This document shows, in pieces, positions 53,396-61,453 of a DNA stretch of 64,000 bases (positions are counted from its first letter, which is position 1; each line of letters begins with the position of its first letter). The position numbers were made by a program, and so were the translations under genes. The notes under the pieces are model-generated. The model saw only the letters and a list, made by a program, of their open reading frames with translations. It was not told the origin of the DNA and made no database searches. The stretch lies in NCBI RefSeq assembly GCF_018130465.1, contig NZ_JAFCKJ010000003.1, positions 310,001 to 374,000 of the forward strand, given 5' to 3'. Origin of the DNA: Bradyrhizobium canariense (GTDB lineage Bacteria > Pseudomonadota > Alphaproteobacteria > Rhizobiales > Xanthobacteraceae).

Positions 53396-54574
53396 ATGTC
53401 CTTCCTGAACATCAACGCCACGCTCCCCGAGAAGGGCCGTGACCTCAGGCTCGACCTGTTTCGCGGCATCGCGAACTGGGCGATCTTCCTCGACCATATC
53501 CCCGACAACGTGGTGAACTGGATCACCACTCGCAATTACGGCTTTTCCGACGCCGCCGACCTGTTCGTCTTCATCTCCGGCTACACCGCCTCCTTCGTCT
53601 ATGCGCGGATGATGCTGGAGCGCGGTTTCCTGGTCGGCGCGACGAGGCTGACCAAACGGGTCTGGCAGCTCTATGTCGCCCACATCATCCTGTTCGTGAT
53701 CTACATCGCCTCGATCAGCTATCTGGCGCTGCGCTTCGGCGATTCGGAGATGATCAACGAGTTCAACGTCGCCGGCCTCGTCGACAACGCCACCGAGACA
53801 CTGCGCCAGGGCCTGTTCCTGCGCTTCAAGCCGCTCAATCTCGACGTGCTGCCGCTCTACATCGTGCTGATGGGGCTGTTTCCGCCGGTGCTCTGGTTCA
53901 TGCTGCGCAAGCCCGACCTCACGATGGTGCTGTCCATCGTGCTGTGGCTGACCGCGCGCCATTTCGGCTTGAACCTGAACGCCTATCCGGCCGGCCAGTG
54001 GTACTTCAACCCGTATTGCTGGCAGGTGCTGTTCGTGTTCGGCGCCTGGTGCGCCATGGGCGGCGCGCGGCGCTCGATGACGCTGATCAACGCGCCGGTC
54101 ACGCTCTGGTTCTGTCTCTTCTATCTCGCCTTCGCGCTGGTCATGACCATGGCCGGCCGCTTCCCGACCCTCGGCGGCATGTTCCCGGAATGGCTGTTCT
54201 CGGCGTTCAACCCGAACGACAAGACCAACCTCGCGCCCTACCGCTTCATCCACTTCGTCGTGATCGTGATCCTGGTGATCCGCTTCGTGCCGAAGGACTG
54301 GCCGGGCCTGGAATGGAAAGGGTTCGACCCCATCATCGTGTGCGGGCAGCAATCGCTCGCCGTGTTCTGCGTCGGCGTGTTCCTGTCCTTCGTCGGCCAT
54401 TTCGAGCTGTCGATGAGCTCGGGCTCGCTATTCGCGCAGATCTTCGTCAGCGTCGCCGGCATCGCGATCATGACGACGGTGGCCTATTACATCTCCTGGT
54501 CGAAGAAGCAGGATAAGCCGCTGAAGCCACCGCCGCCCAAGCCTGCGGCCGCCGCGGCAACAAAGGCAGGCTGA
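53396..54574 (+). CDS. OpgC family membrane protein (periplasmic glucan succinylation-type)
   Basis: 392-aa polytopic acyltransferase-fold protein with about ten spans. RDLRLDLFRGIANWAIFLDH is the diagnostic N-terminal motif, followed by AADLFVFISGYTASFVYARM and LNAYPAGQWYFNPYCWQ. OpgC proteins add succinyl groups to osmoregulated periplasmic or cyclic glucans. The C-terminal tail is Lys/Pro/Ala-rich and cytoplasmic. ATG at 53396 follows the last Arg-rich non-family stretch. No glucan synthase gene is nearby. Confidence 0.9.
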   Translation: MSFLNINATLPEKGRDLRLDLFRGIANWAIFLDHIPDNVVNWITTRNYGFSDAADLFVFISGYTASFVYARMMLERGFLVGATRLTKRVWQLYVAHIILFVIYIASISYLALRFGDSEMINEFNVAGLVDNATETLRQGLFLRFKPLNLDVLPLYIVLMGLFPPVLWFMLRKPDLTMVLSIVLWLTARHFGLNLNAYPAGQWYFNPYCWQVLFVFGAWCAMGGARRSMTLINAPVTLWFCLFYLAFALVMTMAGRFPTLGGMFPEWLFSAFNPNDKTNLAPYRFIHFVVIVILVIRFVPKDWPGLEWKGFDPIIVCGQQSLAVFCVGVFLSFVGHFELSMSSGSLFAQIFVSVAGIAIMTTVAYYISWSKKQDKPLKPPPPKPAAAAATKAG

Positions 54575-54748
54575 GCCGGAGGCGCCTGGTCCTCCAGGCT
54601 CCGTTTTCAGTCCCCTGGACCGTTTTCGGCTTGTCCGGGATCGGATTGACCTGCCTCAACCAAAGGCGGCGCCGGCCAGCCTAATGTCGCCGCGACGCAC
54701 CCCGCCGCAGCGATGTCGGCGGCCTCTCCCTCGGACAAGGCCAAACAC

Positions 54749-55174
54749 ATGCCCTCTCATTTTCACGCCGTGGTATGGATCGACCATTCGCAGGCCAGGA
54801 TCTTCCATCTCGGTCTGAGCGGCTCGGACGAAATCACGCTGCATCCGCAGTTGGCGACGCGTCATCTTCATCACAAGGCCAACGCGATCGGCAGCGGCCA
54901 TGCCGCGCCCGACAAGGCGTTCTTTGCCGAAGTGACCAAAGCCCTCGCCGATGCCGGCGAAATCCTGATCATCGGTCCGGCGAGCGCGAAGACGGAGCTT
55001 GCCGCACACATTCGCGCACATGCGCCCGAGATTGCCCAGCGGATTGCCGCGGTGGAAGCGGCCGATCATCCCTCCGACAACGAAATCGTCGCTTATGCGA
55101 AGCGTCACTTCAACTTGCCGCTGCCGCGTGTGCAAACGCCGGGATCGACCGCGGGCGAGAGGCATTCGGGTTGA
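54749..55174 (+). CDS. Translational-machinery-type (eRF1-domain-like) small protein
   Basis: 141 aa. The start PSHFHAVVWIDHSQARIFHL and later HHKANAIGSGHAAPDKAFF, ILIIGPASAKTELAAHI and VEAADHPSDNEIVAYAKRHF match a Bradyrhizobium family usually named translational machinery protein, related to the host-attachment/eRF1 domain 3 fold. Soluble, cytoplasmic, unknown function. The ATG at 54749 gives the family start. Confidence 0.8.
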   Translation: MPSHFHAVVWIDHSQARIFHLGLSGSDEITLHPQLATRHLHHKANAIGSGHAAPDKAFFAEVTKALADAGEILIIGPASAKTELAAHIRAHAPEIAQRIAAVEAADHPSDNEIVAYAKRHFNLPLPRVQTPGSTAGERHSG

Positions 55175-55187
55175 GGGGCGTGGCCTG

Positions 55188-55382
55188 CTAGGCCGCCACT
55201 TCGCGGTCGAACTCGGTGAATTTCTTGTAGATCCAGTCGCGGCCGTCGTGGCGGCGCCAGACCTTGCCATAAACAAGCTGCCCGTTGATCGAGCGGCGCG
55301 GCACGAGCACGGTCCAGAGGTGCCATATCTCGGTCCAGTTCGCCTGCGGACCGACGGTTCGGACGTTGCGATCGAAAGACAT
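55188..55382 (-). CDS. Small hypothetical protein
   Basis: 64 aa, Trp/Arg-rich (TEIWHLWTVLVPRRSINGQL, VWRRHDGRDWIYKKFTEFD). It looks like a small folded beta-rich protein. No family known to me. It is convergent with the preceding gene, 13 nt apart. Region 55383-55689 beyond its start holds no supported gene. Confidence 0.65.
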   Translation of the reverse strand: MSFDRNVRTVGPQANWTEIWHLWTVLVPRRSINGQLVYGKVWRRHDGRDWIYKKFTEFDREVAA

Positions 55383-55689
55383 GATGCAGAACTCACAGGA
55401 TACGCGCGCTGCGACGAACTGTGACGTCGTGTGAGCACGAATTTCAGGCAGCCCATCGCGAGCCGAACCGATCTGATAACAGTCACTAAGGCGGCCGCAA
55501 CAACCGCTCGCCCTTAACCTAACCGATCAACCTTACTTCTTGTGAGCGCCCGGCAAGACCGGTTGAAAGCGGCCGCCGATTTTCCTAGACTGTGCACGAT
55601 TTGAGAATGAGCGCGCCGTTTTGAGGGCGCGCCGTGATTTCCAGGCTGACGCGAATTTTGAAAAGTATTGATGGGCTGGTGCGACCACA

Positions 55690-55848
55690 ATGAATTTGCA
55701 ATGTGCATGTCTGCGGCTGGCGCTGCGATCGACGCCGCCTGCGCTGCTCGCAAAGACGCCGGCGCAGGAACTGCCGAAGGTCGCGAACGACAACCAGTTG
55801 GCCTGGCCGTTCCTGCCGTTTCCGTTCGGCTGGTACGCGACGAACTGA
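55690..55848 (+). CDS. Possible small peptide with WPFxPFPxGWY motif
   Basis: 52-aa frame starting MNLQCACLRLAL and ending ANDNQLAWPFLPFPFGWYATN. The aromatic-proline C-terminus is unlikely to arise by chance in this GC-rich DNA and resembles short rhizobial peptides I have seen, but there is no good ribosome-binding site. The interval 55849-56144 downstream shows no gene. Confidence 0.4.
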   Translation: MNLQCACLRLALRSTPPALLAKTPAQELPKVANDNQLAWPFLPFPFGWYATN

Positions 55849-56144
55849 TGCTTGGAAAAGCGTAACGCCGCGCAAGCGGAATATCATCGCTTGGCGGCGT
55901 CCGTTAGGCATTGGGCGCTGAAATCCCCCAACACCTATATGTCTATGGCGACACCCAAAGGTTCGACAAAATTTTACGAATTCTGCGCTGCCCGCCCCCC
56001 CAATGCCTTGAAAAATCGCGCGGAAGTCGCATGGCGCAGAGAATGAGCGCCGAGGGTTAGGAAGGCTTTGGCAGCTCCGGGCATCGGTTCACCCGGGCTT
56101 AAGGGCGCAGCAAGCCGCGTACCCCACCCGGCGATCTCGTTCGC

Positions 56145-56531
56145 TCAGACTCTGGCGGTTGCGCTGGACGCACCCTGGGCATTGTCACTCAACGCGCCTT
56201 GTGCGTTGTAGGTCTGCCCCGCCTGATTGCCTTGGCTGCCTTGGCTGCCTTGCGCGCTCGCCGAGGTCTGGACCTCGGTGGTGCCGTCGGAATAGGTGAT
56301 TGTCGTGGTGGTGATGCCGCCAATTGTGGTGGAGACCTCGCTGACGATGGACTTGGCCGAGCCTCCACCTCCCGATCCCGAGCTTCCGCCCGCCGATTGC
56401 GAGGACGAGGCCGACGACGTGGCCGACGTCGAGGACGCCGACGCCGATGATGTCGTGGTGGACGAATTTGTGGCGGCCGACGGGGACGTCGTCACCGCCG
56501 CACTGGTTAAAGCAATCGCGCTGACCGACAT
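56145..56531 (-). CDS. Ser/Thr-rich low-complexity protein
   Basis: 128 aa dominated by Ser, Thr, Ala, Gly and Gln, with no Cys and few charged residues. A short structured patch (SIVSEVSTTIGGITTTTITY) sits between a Ser-rich N-half and a Gln/Ser-rich C-half (AQGSQGSQGNQAGQTYNAQG). No signal peptide is evident. The ATG at 56531 has GAGG upstream. Function unknown. Confidence 0.65.
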   Translation of the reverse strand: MSVSAIALTSAAVTTSPSAATNSSTTTSSASASSTSATSSASSSQSAGGSSGSGGGGSAKSIVSEVSTTIGGITTTTITYSDGTTEVQTSASAQGSQGSQGNQAGQTYNAQGALSDNAQGASSATARV

Positions 56532-56812
56532 GGAGACCTCGCTCGAGACAGACTTGAAGTAGCTTTGGGCACAGCGCCAATTGGCACGCCCTGTCCCCCT
56601 TCAACGCGGCAGGCGTGCGGAGCAGGCGCCGCAGGCGCAAAAAATCCCTCGGTGCTGCGGGCATTTCCACTCTCAGCGTCGCAACCAATCCCCGCACCGC
56701 GAGTTGCAGCTTTTTCCCACCTGTAAGGGCATCCGCGAGTGGCTGCGATCAGCCGACGCGCCTGCACGGACAGCCAGATCGTCTCACGTCCGTGTGAGTT
56801 GGAGCGCGGCCG

Positions 56813-57037
56813 GTGAATTCTAGCGAACGCGCAGAGACCAATGAAGAGCAGGCCGCAAGGCAACAAGGGGACGCTGTGAGCCAGATTGATACGACTGAGA
56901 AACTCGCCGAGATGCCGGAGCCCGGAAGCTCGCTGTTCGCACTCTGCGGCCTCGGCGTGGCCGGGATCGTCATGCTCGGCTGGATCTGCGCCCTCGCTTG
57001 GATCGCCTGGCGTCTCGCCGATTGGCTGTTGTTCTGA
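56813..57037 (+). CDS. Small single-span membrane protein
   Basis: 74 aa starting at a GTG (56813). A polar Glu/Gln-rich N-terminus (SSERAETNEEQAARQQGD) is followed by one membrane span (SLFALCGLGVAGIVMLGWIC) that extends to the C-terminus (WIAWRLADWLLF). Ends 26 nt before the tRNA-Pro gene on the other strand. Function unknown. Confidence 0.65.
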   Translation: MNSSERAETNEEQAARQQGDAVSQIDTTEKLAEMPEPGSSLFALCGLGVAGIVMLGWICALAWIAWRLADWLLF

Positions 57038-57063
57038 GGCGCGGTTCTGGCCCACCTCGGGAC

Positions 57064-57140
57064 TGGTCGGGGCAGCTGGATTCGAACCAACGACCTGCAG
57101 TACCCAAAACTGCCGCGCTACCAGGCTGCGCTATACCCCG
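57064..57140 (-). tRNA. tRNA-Pro (anticodon TGG)
   Basis: 77-nt cloverleaf on the reverse strand with encoded CCA (57066-57064). Acceptor CGGGGTA/TGCCCCG; D-stem GCGC/GCGC; anticodon stem GCAGT/ACTGC with loop TTTGGGT, giving anticodon TGG for CCA codons; T-stem GTTGG/CCAGC with loop TTCGAAT; discriminator A. Confidence 0.96.
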
Positions 57141-57252
57141 AATGTCCGGCGAGCCCCGTCGATACACGCTTCCCAAAGCGCCAGCAAGCTTTCCAAGGTG
57201 TCAGCTAACTTCCCAAAAGACCGCCAGGACGGGGGCAATAGCCCCTTCCCGC

Positions 57253-57738
57253 CTACTTGCTGCCGAACAGCGGGTGGCCGACGCGATCGCCGGCGCGGAT
57301 GCCATATTTTTGCGCCGTCCCCGCCACCACCTCCAGAACAGCCCGCGCGGGCCCCCTGGATGAGATGATCTTTGTCGACATCGGCTCGGTGTTTTCGGCG
57401 ATGCGCAGGATGCGGCCGTCGGCGCGAATGAAGATCATGTCGAGCGAGACGTAGGTGTTCTTCATCCACATCGACACCTCCTGCTCGGGATTGAAGTCGA
57501 ACAGCATGCCTTTGCCGTCGGCCAGTTCCTTGCGGTACATCAGGCCGGTCTGCTTCTCCTCCTCGGTCGTCGCGATCTCGACCGAGAACACCTGCACGCC
57601 GTTCCTGGTGACGATCTCGAGCGGCTGGAAGCTGGCGGCGCGGACGGGTGCGCTCGCGACGGCACAGCCGGCGATGACAAGGATGGCGGCAAGCCAGCCC
57701 TTCGCAACGGCGAAGACGGCCTTTCGATCGAAATTCAT
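57253..57738 (-). CDS. DUF192 family exported protein
   Basis: 161 aa. The N-terminal signal segment (GWLAAILVIAGCAVASAPVRA) is followed by the DUF192 core: VEIATTEEEKQTGLMYRKEL, GMLFDFNPEQEVSMWMKNTY, SLDMIFIRADGRI and a C-terminal GIRAGDRVGHPLF. DUF192 proteins are small periplasmic or cytoplasmic proteins of unknown function. ATG at 57738 begins the signal peptide. Confidence 0.88.
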   Translation of the reverse strand: MNFDRKAVFAVAKGWLAAILVIAGCAVASAPVRAASFQPLEIVTRNGVQVFSVEIATTEEEKQTGLMYRKELADGKGMLFDFNPEQEVSMWMKNTYVSLDMIFIRADGRILRIAENTEPMSTKIISSRGPARAVLEVVAGTAQKYGIRAGDRVGHPLFGSK

Positions 57739-57955
57739 GAATGGCACTCGAGGCGTGGGACTGGCGCCAGTCCTTACGCGGCGGTAGCCGGAAAAGCCAG
57801 AGGCGCGCCGGCCAGCCAGCGCGCCTCTGCTCACGATTGCGGGAATTGGCAAGCTATGGCGTTTTCGAGCGAAGTGGACGCCGGTTCGCGTCGAGAAAAC
57901 GCGTCAAAACAAGAAGCTAAGGCCCCGTTCCGATTTGATCGGAACGAAAATGGTT

Positions 57956-58588
57956 CTAGTGGGACGAGACCGGTGATCCCGTCTCGGGATGGATCTCGGC
58001 GGCCATCATGCCCTTGGAGCCGGGCCCGAAGCGGACCAGGACATACTGGCCGGGCCGCAGTTCGGTCATGCCGAAGCGACGCAGCGTCTCCATGTGCACG
58101 AAGATGTCGGGGGTGCCCTCGCCGCAGGTCAGGAAGCCGAAACCGCGCAGCCGGTTGAACCATTTGACCTGGGCCCGCTCCAGCCCGCTGGTCGCCGTCA
58201 CCGTGACATGGGTGCGCGGCGGCAGCATCTGCGCCGGATGGATCGCGGTCGACTCGTCCATCGAAACCACGCGGAACGCCTGGTAGCCCTTGGCGCGCTG
58301 GATGCACTCGACGACGATGCGGGCGCCCTCGTAGGCGGTCTGGAAGCCGTCGCGCCTAAGCACGGTAACGTGCAGGAGCACGTCGGGCCAGCCATTGTCG
58401 GGAACGATGAAGCCGTAGCCCTTTGAGGCGTCGAACCATTTGATGACGCCGTGAACCTCGACGAGGTTGGCGCTGCTCTCACCAAGTCCAGTGAAGGGAC
58501 TGAGCGCGCTGTCGCGACCGCCACCGCCGTGTTCGCCCACCGCGGGAACTCCGACCTTCTTGGACTCAAATCCGTCCGACGACCCCAT
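57956..58588 (-). CDS. Two-domain cold-shock protein
   Basis: About 210 aa with two cold-shock domains. CSD1 at about residues 45-110 (GVIKWFDASKGYGFIVPDNG, DVLLHVTVL) and CSD2 at about 130-200 (AQVKWFNRLRGFGFLTCGEG, DIFVHMETL). RNP1 and RNP2 are recognisable in both, with deviations from the canonical KGFGFI and VFVHYS. Binds single-stranded RNA or DNA as a chaperone. The start at 58588 (MGSSDG) is preferred; an ATG eight codons upstream (58612) is possible, and neither has a strong ribosome-binding site. Confidence 0.9.
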   Translation of the reverse strand: MGSSDGFESKKVGVPAVGEHGGGGRDSALSPFTGLGESSANLVEVHGVIKWFDASKGYGFIVPDNGWPDVLLHVTVLRRDGFQTAYEGARIVVECIQRAKGYQAFRVVSMDESTAIHPAQMLPPRTHVTVTATSGLERAQVKWFNRLRGFGFLTCGEGTPDIFVHMETLRRFGMTELRPGQYVLVRFGPGSKGMMAAEIHPETGSPVSSH

Positions 58589-58786
58589 AACCCCGGACCC
58601 CACACATGCCATGCAACCCGCCTGAATGGCGGCGCCGAATCACGCGTCTTTAGAGAATCTTCTCAACTCGACGCGACGCGAATCTTTCGACTCAAAAGAT
58701 AACACTCCCGGTTGCGACGCATAGACAAAAAAGAGATTCGACGGAACCTATGAACAGCTTGCACAGCCGCGAATCAAATTGCTGCC

Positions 58787-59545
58787 TCAATTACCGACAA
58801 AGGGCCCGAGCGTTTCGCCGATGTCGTGGCGGATCACGAGGTCGGCGATGTCGTCCTGCTCGGTGGGCTCGCGATTGACGATCACCAGACGTGCACCTGA
58901 TCTCTTCGCCATCATCGGAAAGCCCGCGGCCGGCCATACCACCAGCGAGGAACCGATCGCGATGAAGAGGTCGCAGGCTTGCGACAGCGCGGTCGCGCGC
59001 TGCATTTCGTCCTCGGGCATCATCTGGCCGAAGGAAATCGTGGCGGTCTTCACCGGCTCGTCGCACACGGTGCAGTTGGGCGCGACGCCCTCGTCGAAGC
59101 GGCGCTTCACCCAGTCGAGCGGATAGGCCTGCCCGCATCCGATGCAGCGTGCATACGTGGTGTTGCCGTGAAGTTCGATCACGTGATCGCTCGCGACGCC
59201 GGAGGCCTGGTGCAGATTGTCGATGTTCTGGGTGATGATCGCGGGAACCTTGCCGGCGCGGTAGAGCGAGGCGAGCGCGCGATGGCCGCGGCCGGGCCTG
59301 GCTGCCGCAAATACCGCCTCCATCGCAAAGCGACGGCGCCAGGATTCGTCGCGCGCCTCCTGGCTGGCGACGAACTCGTCGAACGGGATCGGGCGGTTGC
59401 GCGTCCAAATTCCGCCCGGCGAGCGGAAGTCGGGGATGCCGCATTCGGTCGAGATGCCGGCGCCGGTGAACGGCACGATCCGTTTGGCTTCGGCGATCAT
59501 GTCGCCGAGACGCTCGACGCCGCTGCGAAGATCCGATGCAATCAA
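58787..59545 (-). CDS. NAD-dependent protein deacylase (sirtuin)
   Basis: 252 aa. Sir2 motifs are complete: FTGAGISTECGIPDFRSPGG for NAD binding, TQNIDNLHQASG, catalytic His in VIELHGNTT, a zinc site of two Cys pairs (CIGCGQAY and CTVCDEPV), and IAIGSSLVVWPAAGFP. Removes acyl groups from protein lysines using NAD+. Single gene between the cold-shock protein and a small gene. Confidence 0.94.
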   Translation of the reverse strand: MIASDLRSGVERLGDMIAEAKRIVPFTGAGISTECGIPDFRSPGGIWTRNRPIPFDEFVASQEARDESWRRRFAMEAVFAAARPGRGHRALASLYRAGKVPAIITQNIDNLHQASGVASDHVIELHGNTTYARCIGCGQAYPLDWVKRRFDEGVAPNCTVCDEPVKTATISFGQMMPEDEMQRATALSQACDLFIAIGSSLVVWPAAGFPMMAKRSGARLVIVNREPTEQDDIADLVIRHDIGETLGPFVGN

Positions 59546-59826
59546 CGCGGCCTCCCGTTTTGCTTTGCCGTTTTACTTTGCTGATTTGTTTTTGCGCTAG
59601 CCGCAACATGCGCAAGCGACAAGATTGTTGACGCTGTTATCCACTGCCGCGCAAGACGTGGTCGGCAATTTTTTCCGACCCTCGCTTATCACAATCCTGC
59701 AATGCCTCCTCCCCATTGACGCCCCAATCAGAAGCGCCAATGCATGTGTTGACGCGACTCAACGTGATTGCGGCGGCAGTGCTTGAGTTCAGTAGTACAC
59801 ATACTCACGTGCAGAGGGGATTTGAC

Positions 59827-59991
59827 ATGACCGAGGACGAACAACGCAAAATCCGCGAACGCGAAGAGATCGCCGCCCGTGTCGCCGCCTTCCGTGCCAC
59901 GCAGGATAAATTCAAGCGCGAGCGTGAAGAGTATTTCGTCTCGACGCTCGACAATGCGCGCAAGGCGGAGCGGCCCTCGCTCTGGCCCTGA
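59827..59991 (+). CDS. Small charged helical protein
   Basis: 54 aa beginning TEDEQRKIREREEIAARVAA and ending ARKAERPSLWP; nearly continuous charged helix. ATG at 59827 has AGAGGGG at good spacing. A bidirectional terminator follows at 60020. Function unknown. The preceding 280 bp (59546-59826) contains only its own and the sirtuin promoter regions, with no recognised element. Confidence 0.75.
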   Translation: MTEDEQRKIREREEIAARVAAFRATQDKFKREREEYFVSTLDNARKAERPSLWP

Positions 59992-60019
59992 GACGCCAGA
60001 TCACCCAACATGAAAAAAA

Positions 60020-60044
60020 GCCCGGAGCGTTGCTCCGGGCTTTT
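60020..60044. terminator. Bidirectional intrinsic terminator
   Basis: GCCCGGAGC (60020-60028) and GCTCCGGGC (60032-60040) form a perfect 9-bp stem, with TTTTCGTTT after it and AAAAAAA before it. It serves both the gene ending at 59991 (+) and the gene ending at 60074 (-). Confidence 0.9.
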
Positions 60045-60073
60045 CGTTTGTTCAGCCGTTATTTGTTCAGCCG

Positions 60074-60370
60074 TTACCAGTGACGGTAATAATGGTGGCG
60101 GCGGTAGTACGGTCCGTCGCCGTAATAGGCGTACGGACCGGGGCCGTAAGCATAGGCCGGGCGGCCATAGTAGCCATACCCCGGGCCGTAGCCGTAGCCG
60201 TAAGGATGGGACGCGGCGACGGCGCCCGCGGTGATGGCGCCGGCGGCGAGGCCAAAGGCGAGGCCCGGACCGATGCCGCGGCCACGCGCCTCGGCGGGCG
60301 CAGGCGCCGCGATCGCGGTCACGCCGACGGCCGCAACGGTGGCCAGAACTGCCAGTGTCTTTCTCATCAT
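60074..60370 (-). CDS. Secreted Gly/Tyr-rich small protein
   Basis: 98 aa. Signal peptide (MRKTLAVLATVAAVGVTAIA, ending APAEA) followed by a short hydrophobic Gly/Ala segment (GLAFGLAAGAITAGAV) and a tail of Tyr-Gly-Pro repeats (YGYGPGYGYYGRP, ending RRHHYYRHW). A perfect AAGGAGGAG precedes two adjacent ATGs (60370 and 60367). The last codons overlap a 15-bp tandem repeat (60047-60076). Probably a periplasmic or surface protein of unknown role. Confidence 0.82.
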   Translation of the reverse strand: MMRKTLAVLATVAAVGVTAIAAPAPAEARGRGIGPGLAFGLAAGAITAGAVAASHPYGYGYGPGYGYYGRPAYAYGPGPYAYYGDGPYYRRHHYYRHW

Positions 60371-60547
60371 GAATCTCCTCCTTCGTATCTCGCACCGACA
60401 ACGCCGGCGCAGTGCGATGGTTGCGCACAGCCTCTGGGAACCGAGCTCGGAATAAATGCGACCATGCATGGAACTGGCGCGCGTTCCACGGATTGCATCT
60501 TCGAGTGCGGAAGCCTCCGCTATCCGGTTGAGGCAACAGCACGAAGA

Positions 60548-60580
60548 CCCCGTCAGCATCATCGGTGCTGGCGGGGTTTT
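60548..60580 (+). terminator. Terminator-like hairpin with no upstream gene
   Basis: CCCCGTCAGCA (60548-60558) pairs with TGCTGGCGGGG (60566-60576), one G-U, 7-nt loop, then TTTTC. It faces forward between two divergent genes, so either it ends an unannotated small RNA or it is a leader attenuator for the gene at 60649. Confidence 0.7.
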
Positions 60581-60648
60581 CAGTTTCACGGACAACAAAT
60601 GGCAGCGCACCGCAATTGCTGCCAACGGCGGGGGCCGAGGAGGTCAAA

Positions 60649-60879
60649 TTGCCGATATCCGAGTTCCTGGCCCGTATCCGCAGGCTCGTTCCCAGCTCCG
60701 GCGATGAGCATTACGACGAGATCGTCCGCAATTTCGGTGTCGGCACGCTGCGCCCGCCGCCGACACCGATGAGCGACGGCGAGCTGGCGCGGGCCATTGC
60801 CGAGTTCCTTAAGGAACAGCCGTCGAGCGAGTCCGTCGGCGCCCTCGGCCGGCGGCTCGACCCCTCCACCCCGCTTTGA
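60649..60879 (+). CDS. Small hypothetical protein, TTG start
   Basis: 76 aa (PISEFLARIRRLVPSSGDEH, then TPMSDGELARAIAEFLKEQP). The TTG at 60649 is fixed by GAGGAGG five bases upstream. Soluble, helical, unknown function. A hairpin at 60548-60580 lies in its leader. Confidence 0.68.
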   Translation: MPISEFLARIRRLVPSSGDEHYDEIVRNFGVGTLRPPPTPMSDGELARAIAEFLKEQPSSESVGALGRRLDPSTPL

Positions 60880-60899
60880 GATGCGGTCCTTCTTGTCCG

Positions 60900-60924
60900 G
60901 GAACCTGCGCCTCGCGCGCACGTT
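60900..60924 (+). promoter_or_regulatory. Putative sigma-EcfG promoter of a 41-aa gene
   Basis: GGAAC (60900-60904), 16 bases, CGTT (60921-60924). It begins 21 nt after the preceding stop and 32 nt before the ATG at 60956. Confidence 0.65.
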
Positions 60925-60955
60925 GGCGTAGCCTCCAAGGAGAAAAGAGGCCGAC

Positions 60956-61081
60956 ATGCCCGTTTGGCTCGAAGTTCTGCTCAACCTGTCCGGCTATGCC
61001 GGCTTCGTGGCGCTCGCCTCTCGCGGCACCGCGTGCCCGGGCCATTGCTCCGACGATCAGATCTACGGCGACGACCGTTAA
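60956..61081 (+). CDS. 41-aa small protein under a putative stress promoter
   Basis: Starts PVWLEVLLNLSGYAGFVALA, a short hydrophobic segment, and ends with a polar tail with two Cys (TACPGHCSDDQIYGDDR). AGAGG precedes the ATG by six bases. The promoter at 60900-60924 is the strongest support for expression. Membrane-associated peptide of unknown function; its stop overlaps that of the convergent gene. Confidence 0.55.
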   Translation: MPVWLEVLLNLSGYAGFVALASRGTACPGHCSDDQIYGDDR

Positions 61082-61275
61082 TTCGTGTGCGGCGGCTGGC
61101 CCGCCGTGCGCGTCAGCCTGTCGGCCTTGACCGCGACACGCGTGTCCTCGAGCTGCGGCCGCAGCGAGACGCTGATCACCACGAAAGCCAGACAAAAGAG
61201 CGTGCCGACGATGGCGACGCGCCGGTAGGTGTGGCGGTCGCCCTGGTAAAAGGTCGGTTCTGAAAAAGGGGGCAT
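61078..61275 (-). CDS. Small single-span membrane protein
   Basis: 65 aa: MPPFSEPTFYQGDRHTYRR, then one span (VAIVGTLFCLAFVVISVSL), then a charged tail. N-in orientation is likely from the flanking Arg residues. No family recognised. Confidence 0.68.
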   Translation of the reverse strand: MPPFSEPTFYQGDRHTYRRVAIVGTLFCLAFVVISVSLRPQLEDTRVAVKADRLTRTAGQPPHTN

Positions 61276-61453
61276 GAATTCGTTCTTGGCAAAGTTGCTT
61301 GTTGGAAAAGTCGCTTATTGTCTTCGGCAGACACCTATCCCAAGCAGCGGCAAGTGCAACGCGATTGGGGTTTTAACCTAACCGAATAGGGTTATCGGCT
61401 TCCCGGCAAGCTTCCGTTAGGAGTTCGCCAAGCGTCTTCAGAACCAAGCGTCC

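Noticed and set aside
53183-54400. Reverse open frame of about 405 codons opposite the OpgC gene
   Set aside because: Charged antisense shadow typical of GC-rich coding DNA, with no motif.
56145-56531. Forward open frame of 88 codons opposite the Ser/Thr-rich protein
   Set aside because: An acidic Asp/Glu/Ala/Val-rich translation is possible, but it lacks a ribosome site. The reverse frame has GAGG and a full-length start; the choice is not certain.
60468-60486. GGAAC...GTTCC palindrome that looks like a divergent pair of EcfG -35 boxes
   Set aside because: No CGTT lies 16-17 bases downstream on either strand; the nearest CGTT is only seven bases away.
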